Below the pieces are notes generated by a model. It made no database searches and was not told the origin of the DNA. It saw only the letters and a program-made list of their open reading frames with translations. From the NCBI RefSeq assembly GCF_028765345.1, contig NZ_JARAJZ010000006.1:204861-268860 (forward strand): 64,000 nt of DNA, read 5' to 3'. The position numbers and the translations under genes are program-made. The stretch is from Sporolactobacillus sp. CQH2019 (GTDB lineage Bacteria; Bacillota; Bacilli; Bacillales; Sporolactobacillaceae). Shown here in pieces: positions 1 to 7,461 of the stretch; position 1 is the first letter of the stretch; each line of letters opens with the position of its first letter.

Positions 1-741
1 GCCAGAAGCAAGGACGGCCATCATTTCACAATCGACGATCAGCCGTTTATCTATCCGTTTAACGACTATCAGATCTTTGGCATCGAAGATCCCCGCATCA
101 CCCGGATCGGCGCGGTCTATTATATTTATTTCAGTGCCGTATCGCCAATGGGAATCGGCGTGAATATGGTAACAACCAGAGATTTTAAGACTTATGAAGA
201 TCACGGGCTGATTTTCGCACCGGAAAATAAAGATGCCGTCATTTTTCCGGAGAAGATACACGGCTTGTACTATGCGCTGCATCGTCCGGCGCTGAAAAGC
301 GTCGGAAGTCCGGACATATGGCTTGCGGAGTCCGATAATCTGAATGATTGGGGCAATCACCGCCATCTTATGAGTATCCGAAAGGGTGAATGGGACAGCG
401 AACGAATTGGCGCAGGAGCGGTGCCGATCAAGACGGAGGAAGGATGGCTGGTGATTTATCACGGCATGTCCGCGGGCAGCCGTTATTGTCTCGGAGCGGC
501 TTTGCTGGCTCTCGATGATCCCTCAGACGTTCTGGCACGGTCGAAAGCACCGATTCTTGAACCGGAGAGGGATTATGAAAAGAATGGCTTTTTCGGCGAC
601 GTTGTTTTCAGTTGCGGGGCTGCTGCCGACGGGAAGACCCTCAGGCTTTATTACGGGGTTTCCGACAGGTCCATGGCTTGCGCGGAGCTGGACGTGGACG
701 ACATACTGCAGGAACTGAAGCATGGGGAGACTATGCGCTGA
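1..741 (+). CDS. GH130 family beta-mannoside phosphorylase / glycosidase, 5' truncated by window edge
   Basis: The frame is open from base 1, so the true start lies outside the window; 246 residues are visible. The family (glycoside hydrolase 130) cleaves beta-mannosides, usually by phosphorolysis to mannose 1-phosphate in the cytoplasm. The segment FGIEDPRITRIG carries the GxEDPR signature, with later blades of the five-bladed propeller such as FPEKIHGLYYALHRP, WDSERIGAGAVPI and GWLVIYHG. The stop is followed by a hairpin terminator, so this is the last gene of its transcript. The exact substrate (mannosylglucose, mannobiose, mannan or N-glycan core) cannot be told from this fragment. Confidence 0.85.
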   Translation, partial: ARSKDGHHFTIDDQPFIYPFNDYQIFGIEDPRITRIGAVYYIYFSAVSPMGIGVNMVTTRDFKTYEDHGLIFAPENKDAVIFPEKIHGLYYALHRPALKSVGSPDIWLAESDNLNDWGNHRHLMSIRKGEWDSERIGAGAVPIKTEEGWLVIYHGMSAGSRYCLGAALLALDDPSDVLARSKAPILEPERDYEKNGFFGDVVFSCGAAADGKTLRLYYGVSDRSMACAELDVDDILQELKHGETMR

Positions 742-807
742 ACCGGACTCAGATGGCTGTCCGTCACCATGCGCCGGCCTGTTATCAGCTAACGAACGAA
801 ACTGAGA

Positions 808-834
808 AGATCTCCAAAAAGCGGGGATCTTTTT
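808..834 (+). terminator. Rho-independent terminator after the GH130 gene
   Basis: AGATCTCC (808-815) pairs with GGGGATCT (823-830), with one G-U pair, around a 7-nt A-rich loop. The last stem T continues into a T run to 834. It lies 66 bp after the GH130 stop on the same strand. Confidence 0.7.
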
Positions 835-974
835 AACTGTTTTTTTATCGTACTTGGAAAAAAGCATCGTCACGCTCGGCGCAAATGGATTCTTTGTTTT
901 GAGACATTTTATCTGTTCATCCGGTCTTCCAAGTGCGGCACGGCGTGTTCCGTCCGCAAAAATGTCCTTAAATT

Positions 975-1050
975 TTGGAGCGGTCGGGAAAACTGCTAAA
1001 ATAAAGCTATGGGCTTCAAAAAGTGACAAAAATCTGTTCTATATGAACAG
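975..1050 (+). promoter_or_regulatory. Candidate promoter plus dyad operator in the 742-1255 gap
   Basis: The 513-bp gap before the dehydrogenase gene holds no credible gene. TTGGAG (975-980) and TAAAAT (997-1002) are spaced 16 bp as a weak sigma-A promoter. Downstream, CTGTTC (1034-1039) and GAACAG (1045-1050) form a perfect 6-bp dyad around TATAT, placed as a roadblock-type operator would be. GCCTCCA (1061-1067) can also pair with TGGAGGC (1129-1135), which suggests a structured leader. No known riboswitch class was recognised. Confidence 0.3.
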
Positions 1051-1255
1051 GAAAGATTAAGCCTCCAACACATAGGAATGCGGCCGGGTGCATACGTATT
1101 CAGTTTTTATGGATGATACATGATTGAATGGAGGCTTCGGACTCTCCGGCTGTTTCATTGGGGAGACGGCTTAGGGAGCCCTGAAACCTTTATTTTGCTG
1201 TCCGGGAAGAGAAAAGGGGGGTCAAGAATCTGATGTTTAAAGGAGGGGATGCCGT

Positions 1256-2233
1256 GTGAACGTTCTTTTCTGCGTGGGTAAATCTTATTTCCCGATTTAC
1301 CGGACAATGGTCGACCGTATGGAAAAGGCCGGAGCGGATGTGACATGCCTGCTGTATAATCAGGCACAGAATAAGGAAACGATTAAAAAAAACATTTCAG
1401 ATGCGGAGATCTACATAACAGCGGTGGCACCGGCGGATCGGGAGGTTATTGACGCGGCTCCGCGGCTGAAGTACATTCTGAAGACGGGGACGGGTCTGGA
1501 TAATGTGGATGTCGGCTGCGCTACCGAAAGGGGAATTCTGGTCAGCAATGCTCACGGGGAGAACGCGACGTCGGTTGCCGAGCTTGCAATCGGTCTGATG
1601 ATCGGTCTATCCAGAATGATCCCGCAGCTGGACAGAAAGACAAAGGACGGAGTATGGCTGCCCAGCAGGGGGTATGAATGCCGCGGGAAAACGCTCGGGA
1701 TTATCGGGTTCGGCTCAATCGGCATGAAGATTGCCGGGTTTGCCGGAGCGTTTGATATGAAAGTGATCGTTTTCGGAAATTACAAAGATCACGAAGCAGC
1801 GGGCAGACTCGGCGCTTCATTTGTCGAACTGGATCAGCTGCTGAAAGAAGCGGATTATATTGTGATTAGCACGGCGCTGACAAAGTCGAACTATCATTTA
1901 ATCGACGAACGGGCAATCGCCAAAATGAAACCGTCGGCGTTCCTGATTAATATTTCCCGGGGAGCAATAATTGACGAACAGGCACTTTTTGAGACCTTGC
2001 GGCAGAAAAAGATCGGCGGTGCCGCACTCGATGTTTTTGAAAATGAACCGCCGGAAGAAAAGCTTCCCGATCTTGACAATCTGATTGCGACCCCGCACAT
2101 CGGCGGCATGACTGAGGAAAGCGTCGATCGTGTCGCGGAAATAACGGTTGAAAACATCCGCCGATTCATTGATCAGGAATCGCTGCGCTATGTGGTTAAT
2201 CTGAAAGAATTGAAAGAAATGCACAAAATATGA
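1256..2233 (+). CDS. D-isomer-specific 2-hydroxyacid dehydrogenase
   Basis: A 325-residue soluble NAD(P)-dependent oxidoreductase of the D-2-hydroxyacid dehydrogenase family (phosphoglycerate dehydrogenase, hydroxypyruvate or glyoxylate reductase types), which interconverts 2-oxoacids and D-2-hydroxyacids. The Rossmann signature GIIGFGSIG lies near residues 147-155. The catalytic Arg is in NISRGAIIDE, the Glu in the ENEPPEE segment and the His in TPHIGGMTEE. The GTG start is chosen because AAAGGAGGGG (1239-1248) sits 7 nt upstream. It has no ACT domain, so it is not the regulated SerA form. The M19 dipeptidase follows after about 100 bp in the same direction and may be cotranscribed. The substrate is unknown. 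Confidence 0.85.
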   Translation: MNVLFCVGKSYFPIYRTMVDRMEKAGADVTCLLYNQAQNKETIKKNISDAEIYITAVAPADREVIDAAPRLKYILKTGTGLDNVDVGCATERGILVSNAHGENATSVAELAIGLMIGLSRMIPQLDRKTKDGVWLPSRGYECRGKTLGIIGFGSIGMKIAGFAGAFDMKVIVFGNYKDHEAAGRLGASFVELDQLLKEADYIVISTALTKSNYHLIDERAIAKMKPSAFLINISRGAIIDEQALFETLRQKKIGGAALDVFENEPPEEKLPDLDNLIATPHIGGMTEESVDRVAEITVENIRRFIDQESLRYVVNLKELKEMHKI

Positions 2234-2331
2234 CCCTGCTGCCGTCTGATTTTTCGGAAGCCGCAGTTTAGCAGAGCATTTTTGTACAAAAACGGAAACC
2301 GGAATTGTTTATTAAATTGGAGGAATGATCA

Positions 2332-3372
2332 TTGCCAGAAACCGTACAGGAACATGCCAGACGTCTTCATCAACAGTATTTGGTCGTCGATGCCCACTTC
2401 GATCTCTTGATGGAGGTCGATTTGCGACGAAAACTGGGCTATAAAAAAGTTATCGAAACAAATTTTATGCCTGCATTTGCGGCGGGCGGGATCGGCGTCC
2501 TCGTTTGCTCGCTTTTTATCGAAGACGATTATTTGCCGGAAATGGGACTGAAAAAAGCACTTGATCAGATCAGCGCGCTTTATGCGGAGATCGAGGAGTC
2601 GCCGGATAAGATTCAGTTATGTACAACTTACGATGATATTTTGGCCGCACACCGCAGTCATCGGCTCGCTATTCTCTTATCGCTTGAAGGCGTCGATCCG
2701 CTGACAAACGATCTCGGTCTGCTTCCTATTTTTTATAAACTGGGCGTCCGTTTCGTCGGCCTGACGTGGAGCAGGCGCAACTTTGCCGCAGACGGCAGCC
2801 ACTTTTCTCCAAGGGATGAAGGGCGCAGGGGCGGCCTGACTGATTTTGGCGTCCGCCTGATTCAGCTCGCAGAGAAAATGAATATGATTATTGATGTCAG
2901 TCATCTGAACGATGAAGGGTTTGAGGATGTTCTGGCAAGAGCGCGCGGCCCGGTCATCGCTTCGCATTCCAATGTCCGCAGCATTGCTTCTTCGATGAGG
3001 AACCTGACCGATGATCAGATCCGTTCACTTTCGGCAACCGGCGGTGTGATCGGGATGAACGGATGCAATAAGTTTGTTTCCGACAATTATGAGCATGGCG
3101 ATATCGCGCATCTGCTCGATCATGTCGACTACATAGTCCGTCTCGTCGGTGCGGAGCATGTCGGAGTCGGCCTCGACATCTGCCACTTTCTGACGGAGAT
3201 TAATCTCAGGCCGGCCGGACAAACGGGCCCCGACGATTTTGACGTCGTTACCAGCCACAAGGACATGCTGAAATTCACCGAAGGCCTGATCGGCCGCGGC
3301 TATACGGATGAGCAGATCGGCCTGATTTTAGGCGGAAACTTTTTGAATCTTTATCGCCGAGTTCTGAAGTAA
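2332..3372 (+). CDS. Membrane dipeptidase family protein (peptidase M19)
   Basis: A 346-residue zinc dipeptidase of the renal dipeptidase family, which hydrolyses dipeptides, often with a D-residue at the second position. Family landmarks are DAHFDLL (HxD metal ligands, about residues 17-23), the LSLEGVDPL segment (bridging Glu), IDVSHLND and ASHSNVRSIASSMRNLTD (metal and substrate histidines), and the late GVGLDICHF segment. The TTG start is supported by GGAGG (2319-2323) 8 nt upstream; an overlapping ATG at 2325 is in another frame. There is no signal peptide, so it should be cytoplasmic, as are most bacterial members. A strong terminator follows. The family assignment is secure but the physiological peptide is unknown. 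Confidence 0.88.
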   Translation: MPETVQEHARRLHQQYLVVDAHFDLLMEVDLRRKLGYKKVIETNFMPAFAAGGIGVLVCSLFIEDDYLPEMGLKKALDQISALYAEIEESPDKIQLCTTYDDILAAHRSHRLAILLSLEGVDPLTNDLGLLPIFYKLGVRFVGLTWSRRNFAADGSHFSPRDEGRRGGLTDFGVRLIQLAEKMNMIIDVSHLNDEGFEDVLARARGPVIASHSNVRSIASSMRNLTDDQIRSLSATGGVIGMNGCNKFVSDNYEHGDIAHLLDHVDYIVRLVGAEHVGVGLDICHFLTEINLRPAGQTGPDDFDVVTSHKDMLKFTEGLIGRGYTDEQIGLILGGNFLNLYRRVLK

Positions 3373-3402
3373 ACGTGATAGAAGAAAAAATTGCTTACAA
3401 CA

Positions 3403-3453
3403 AGCACAGCACCGTTCGGATTAAGTGCGAACAGCGCTGTGCTGTTTTTTTTT
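3403..3453 (+). terminator. Rho-independent terminator after the M19 dipeptidase
   Basis: AGCACAGC (3403-3410) pairs perfectly with GCTGTGCT (3436-3443), and an inner GTTCG/CGAAC pairing extends the stem. A run of nine T (3445-3453) follows. The repeat array begins only 9 bp later. Confidence 0.88.
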
Positions 3454-3461
3454 AAACGGTT

Positions 3462-4287
3462 GAACCGAAACGTGGGGAAGTCGCACCGAATCTGAGCGGA
3501 CGCACCGAAACGCCAGAGTGGCGCACCGAAATGAGCGGACGCACCGAAATGCCAGAATGGCGCACCGAAACGTGGGGAAGTCGCACCGAATCTGAACGGA
3601 CGCACCGAAACGCCAGAATGGCGCACCGAATCAGGCCGGAGTCGCACCGAAACGTGGGGAAGTCGCACCGAACCGGGCATAAGTCGCACCGAACTGAGCG
3701 GATGCACCGAAATGCCAGAATGGCGCACCGAATCAGGCCGGAGTCGCACCGAAACATGGGGAAGTCGCACCGAACCGGGCATAAGTCGCACCAAATCTGA
3801 GCGGACGCACCGAAACGCCAGAATGGCGCACCGAATCAGGCCGGAGTCGCACCGAAACATGGGGAAGTCGCACCGAACCGGGCATAAGTCGCACCAAATC
3901 TGAGCGGACGCACCGAAACGCCAGAATGGCGCACCGAATCAGGCCGGAGTCGCACCGAAACATGGGGAAGTCGCACCGAACCGGGCATAAGTCGCACCGA
4001 ACTGAGCGGACGCACCGAAATGCCAGAATGACGCACCGAATCAGGCCGGAGTCGCACCGAAACGTGGGGAAGTCGCACCGAACTGGGCATAAGTCGCACC
4101 GAATCTGAACGGACGCACCGAAACGCCAGAATGGCGCACCGAATCAGGCCGGAGCCGCACCGAAACATGGGGAAGTCGCACCGAACTGGGCATAAGTCGC
4201 ACCGAACTGAGCGGACGCACCGAAATGCCAGAATGGCGCACCGAATCAGGTCCGAGTCGCACCGAAACATGGGGAAGTCGCACCAAA
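3462..4287. repeat. Higher-order tandem array: 40 GCACCGAA-type cores phased at 21 bp
   Basis: After one degenerate unit, 40 cores run from 3483 to 4287: 37 are GCACCGAA and three are GCACCAAA (3788, 3891, 4280). Of 39 core-to-core distances, 30 are exactly 21 bp; the rest are 18 or 19. Five spacer types follow in fixed order (roughly ACGCCAGAATGGC, TCAGGCCGGAGTC, ACGTGGGGAAGTC, CCGGGCATAAGTC, TCTGAGCGGAC), giving a 102-103 bp higher-order unit that begins at 3602, 3704, 3807, 3910, 4012, 4115 and 4217. The 18-bp and 19-bp short units are linked to T or C in the next spacer (ATGCC or ACGCC), which marks two interleaved haplotypes. The cores are direct repeats. Long open frames exist on both strands only because stops are rare in the unit; the 18/19-bp steps shift the frame, so coding is unlikely. 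Confidence 0.95.
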
Positions 4288-4290
4288 ATA

Positions 4291-4716
4291 AAAATCGAAA
4301 TTTAAATTTACAGTTTGTCAGCTCTTTGCTTCATCCTTATCGATCTTATGCACGGCGCGGCGCTCCTTGCACAACATCACCTGTTCTCAGTAAAGAAATT
4401 TTTTGTCCGGTGTAATTTTTTGTGAGTGATTTTAAGTGCATGCGTCAACACATATTCTTGTCTCGATTGCAACCGCTGTATAATTCATGGCGATCAGCAG
4501 CCGCTGCTGCTGATCAAATCCGGGCGACAGTCTATCAGTCATGATGAGCGCTCAGCTATTGGATCATCGTTCGGGAATGCGGAAGAATCGTTTTAAACTC
4601 GGAAACGGCCGCCTCAAGGCACAGGGGAAACACTCATCATTGTTCGGTGAAGAACATCGGCTCCCGGAAACTTCCCAACTCGAGGATATTCGCCCCATGA
4701 CACGAAACCATGGGAA
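4291..4716. other. Intergenic stretch between two repeat fields
   Basis: About 425 bp with an AT-rich start directly after the array and no recognisable gene. A frame open from 4541 runs into the following 44-bp repeats; it has no family-like features and looks accidental. GCAGCAGCCGCTGCTGCTG-like short symmetry lies near 4497-4515. No promoter or RNA gene could be recognised. Confidence 0.4.
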
Positions 4717-4848
4717 AATCGCTCAAACCAAAGATGCTGTCTTATGGCAGAAACAAAGAGAATCGCTCAAACCAAAAATGCTGTCTTATGGCAGAAACAA
4801 AGAGAATCGTTCAAACCAAAGATGCTGTCTTATGACAGAAACAGAGAG
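4717..4848. repeat. Three tandem 44-bp repeats
   Basis: Three nearly identical 44-bp copies begin at 4717, 4761 and 4805, each starting AATCGCTCAAACC (AATCGTTCAAACC in the third) and containing TGCTGTCTTATGGCAG (TATGACAG in the third). Each copy splits into two 22-bp halves with loosely similar CAAACCAAAG and CAGAAACAAAG segments, so the basic period may be 22 bp. The copies differ at only a few positions, which implies recent duplication. Confidence 0.9.
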
Positions 4849-4849
4849 G

Positions 4850-4965
4850 ATTGCCCGAACTGAAGACATGCCTTAAGACACGGAATTGCCTCGAAACGAG
4901 CGGTTATCGCTTCAAGGCGGAAAATCCGCCCTAAACTTGGAGAGTCCGACCTTGATCCTGCCCGC
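4850..4965. repeat. Degenerate continuation of the repeat field (about 21/18-bp steps)
   Basis: After the 44-bp copies, decayed units with a core like ATYGCCYCGAA recur at 4850, 4885, 4906, 4924 and 4944: ATTGCCCGAA, ATTGCCTCGAA, ATCGCTTCAA, ATCCGCCCTAA, GTCCGACC. The last four are spaced 21, 18 and 20 bp, close to the 21/18-bp rhythm of the large array, whose units read GTCGCACCGAA. A common origin of the two fields is an inference from this resemblance. Confidence 0.45.
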
Positions 4966-5070
4966 TTTTTAAACAAATTGATCATTCTGAAAGTGAATCC
5001 GGAATGAACGAAAGAGAAGCTCTTAATTAGAGACCGCTTTCTGTGTCAGGTATTGCTCCGTCTTATCAAG

Positions 5071-5881
5071 TTATTGCGGGAGCGCTTCATAATATTGATC
5101 CAGCCGGACAATCATGGCTCCCATCTTTGGAGGATCCGGATGGATCAGCTGGCTTACTCCCTGGTCGGAAATCTCGCTGGCAGTGACTTTGCCGACAGCG
5201 ACAGCCAGGACATGATCATTGAATGCCTGCACCAGCTCTTCTTTCCGGTCCGCCTGGTTAAACAAATTCCTGACCTGTGTTTTGCTTGTGAACACAACCG
5301 CGTCGAGTGTTCGGCTGATGATACGGCCGGTCAGTGCTTTTAAAACCTGCTTTTTCGGACTTTCATAATGATACGGTTTTGACAGATAAACTGTGCAGCC
5401 GAGTGTCTCGAGCGTTTGTTTCAGCTCGGCTTCATCTTCATCGTAGACCTGCAAATAAACACGATTTTCAGCGGGAAGGGCGGCGTCCGCTTTAAAAATG
5501 GAAAATAACTGTGCCATTGTTCCATCAGATGATACACGTTCGGGGACGAGGTCATGGTCCCTCAGCCAGTTCAATGTTTTACTTCCTCTGATAGCCAGTT
5601 TTCTTTCTCTCAGTGAACGGAGAAAGTTTTCCGTCTGGTTGATTCTCTGCTGCTGTTTTTTCCAGCGCTTTTGCACCGATCCCTGTCGTCAGGATCACCC
5701 AGTCGAACGGTTTGCGAATCAATGTTGTGATGCTTTCGATGCAGGCAGTTTCGTTGCGCTGCCTTGTGCCCTGTATTGAAAAAATTTCGGGTGTTCCGCC
5801 GTGTTTTAAGACCAGAGAGGCAATCGTTCCGGATTGACGATCGGAAGCGATGCCGATTCTTTTGTTCAGAAGACCCTTCAA
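5071..5881 (-). pseudogene. hemD: Uroporphyrinogen-III synthase-like (HemD family), frameshifted
   Basis: Two overlapping minus-strand frames together make one HemD-like protein of about 270 residues. The N-terminal part starts at TTG 5881, with AAAGGA 9 nt upstream, and reads to VILTTGIGAKALEK. The C-terminal part (LAIRGSKTLNWL, VYDEDEAELKQTLE, AVVFTSKTQVRNLF, PPKMGAMIVRL) continues in the next frame to 5071. Removing one base from the A6 run on the minus strand (T6 at 5656-5661) would join them. HemD cyclises hydroxymethylbilane to uroporphyrinogen III. No other heme gene is near, so this may be a stand-alone paralogue. It could be a true pseudogene, a phase-variable homopolymer or a sequencing error. 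Confidence 0.7.
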
Positions 5882-5998
5882 AAGGCATCAATCCTTTGTT
5901 TTTTTCTTCTATCATTAACAGTTTTGCGGAAACTGTCAAGATTTTACCCTTCAGTTCTTGAACGGGATAGAAAAATGGCCGTGCCGTTCATTAAGATG

Positions 5999-6028
5999 TT
6001 GGACACATTGTGGAAAGAAAGATATAGT
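5999..6028 (+). promoter_or_regulatory. Candidate sigma-A promoter for the PucR-type regulator
   Basis: TTGGAC (5999-6004) and TATAGT (6023-6028) are spaced 18 bp, about 150 bp before the chosen start at 6179. AATTATT (6037-6043) and AATAATT (6056-6062) form a dyad just downstream that could be an operator. The segment 5882-6178 also carries the start region of the divergent hemD-like gene. Confidence 0.4.
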
Positions 6029-6178
6029 AATAATGTAATTATTCATAAAATATTAATAATTCGTAATGCGATAATGGCTAATTTATTATCTTTTTATAAA
6101 AAAATAATCCGCTATTCAGAAAAAAAGAAAATAGTCGGCCGCAAACGGCTGATTTTCGTAAATGGAGATGAAGAGAAC

Positions 6179-7339
6179 ATGATTACGCTTAAAAAATTAT
6201 TCTCTTTACCCGAGTTGGAACCGATTCGATTAGTTGCAGGAAAAAATGGAATCAACAGGTTTATTAATGGTGTAAATGTAATGGAAAGCGATCGTCTCGT
6301 TGAATTTTTTAAAGAGAATGAGCTGCTTGTTACAACCGGCATCAATATGGGCGGGGATGAACGGAAATTAAATGCATTAGTCAATATGGCATTCAATCGG
6401 AAAGCTGCAGGCATCATTCTGAATGTCGGTCCCTACATTCCGTCCATTCCCGAACCGGTGTTTCAGTTTGCCGACGAACACCGATTTCCGGTTTTTGAAA
6501 TGCCGTGGGCATACCGGATTGCCGATTTTGTCAAAATTACTGTTCAATATCTGACAGCGGCGGGACAAGGACAGACGAAAACGGAATGCCTTCTTTCTGA
6601 AATTCTCTTCGATCCCGAGACTGATCGTAGACTTCTCGGCAAGGAACTTTCTCAGCTCGGCATTGAAGCGGATGCTCATTTCAGCATTATTGTGGGTACG
6701 GCCGGTTCTGTATCGGACGTTTCTTCACGGCTGCTCCATATGATTGAAAATGAGCTTTCGAAAGGGTATAAAATTCTTCTGTCAATGGTTCACAGAGATC
6801 AGATCATTTATATGGCCGATCGAACAGAAATACAAATCTCGGCTCCTCCTCTTTCGAAACTAATTCAGAGCATTCGCGGTAAATACGGAGGAAAATCGGA
6901 AAAAACGGATTTGTTCATTGGCGCCGGGAGCGATTATTCGGTAAAAAATCTGTCGGAAAGTTATGATGAAGCCATGGCGGTCATCCATCTGGCCCGGCAT
7001 TATCCGGATCTCCTGATCTGTGAATATAAGGATGTCGGGGCTTATAAAATCATCATGAATGTGCGGGACCGGAATGTGGTCGAAACTTTTCATCAAGAGA
7101 CGCTTGGCCTGCTTTATGGCTATGATAAGCTGCATGAGACGGATTTTGTCCATTTTCTCCGCGTGTTTCTTGAAGAGGACGGGCACACTGCAAACATTGC
7201 CCGAAAAGAATTTGTTCACCGCAACACGGTGCTCTACAAAACAAAAAAAATTGAATCGATACTGGGTGTGGATTTATATCATCCTTTTGTGAAAATGAAT
7301 CTTTCGCTGGCGTTTATGATTGAGAATGTCATGAGATAA
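6179..7339 (+). CDS. PucR/CdaR-family transcriptional regulator
   Basis: A 386-residue regulator. Residues 1-120 match the PucR N-terminal (purine catabolism regulator-like) domain, beginning ITLKKLFSLPELE with the LLVTTGINMG motif. The middle resembles the GGDEF-like domain of CdaR-type proteins, and the C-terminus (NIARKEFVHRNTVLYK) is the PucR-type helix-turn-helix. An upstream in-frame start at 5834 would add 115 residues unlike the family, so ATG 6179 is chosen, with GGAGATGA (6163-6170) as ribosome site. PucR of Bacillus subtilis activates purine degradation genes. This one leads the nucleobase catabolic cluster and probably controls it. It is shorter than B. subtilis PucR (about 530 residues). 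Confidence 0.85.
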   Translation: MITLKKLFSLPELEPIRLVAGKNGINRFINGVNVMESDRLVEFFKENELLVTTGINMGGDERKLNALVNMAFNRKAAGIILNVGPYIPSIPEPVFQFADEHRFPVFEMPWAYRIADFVKITVQYLTAAGQGQTKTECLLSEILFDPETDRRLLGKELSQLGIEADAHFSIIVGTAGSVSDVSSRLLHMIENELSKGYKILLSMVHRDQIIYMADRTEIQISAPPLSKLIQSIRGKYGGKSEKTDLFIGAGSDYSVKNLSESYDEAMAVIHLARHYPDLLICEYKDVGAYKIIMNVRDRNVVETFHQETLGLLYGYDKLHETDFVHFLRVFLEEDGHTANIARKEFVHRNTVLYKTKKIESILGVDLYHPFVKMNLSLAFMIENVMR

Positions 7340-7378
7340 ATTGTGCATTATGCTTATGCAGATGCACAATTTATTTCA
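7338..7378 (+). terminator. Hairpin between the regulator and the catabolic genes
   Basis: AAATTGTGCAT (7338-7348) pairs over 11 bp with ATGCACAATTT (7362-7372). Only a broken T tract (TATTTCATT) follows, so it may be a weak terminator, an attenuator or an operator for the regulator. It overlaps the regulator stop codon. Confidence 0.5.
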
Positions 7379-7461
7379 TTCAAATTGTCATTGTTTTCAA
7401 TTAATAGAGGTATATCATTAAATTATATTAATTCTGAAAATATTACAGGAGTTGTCAGTTC

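Noticed and set aside
1061-1135. SAM or T-box type riboswitch
   Set aside because: Apart from the long-range GCCTCCA pairing, none of the conserved core sequences of those classes is present.
3351-4286. Repeat-rich protein-coding genes on either strand across the array
   Set aside because: Several overlapping frames are open on both strands simply because the unit lacks stops. The 18/19-bp steps shift the frame between units, and no ribosome site or family character is present.
3462-4287. CRISPR array
   Set aside because: The repeated core is only 8 bp, the intervening 10-13 bp are themselves repeated in fixed order rather than unique, and there are no cas genes nearby.
3462-4287. Plasmid-type replication iterons
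   Set aside because: The 21-bp phasing resembles iterons, but there is no Rep gene, partition gene or DnaA-box cluster around, and 40 copies in a five-part order is unlike known origins.
4541-4876. 111-codon open frame
   Set aside because: Its second half is the 44-bp repeat field read through in changing frames, it has no convincing ribosome site, and the protein resembles no family.
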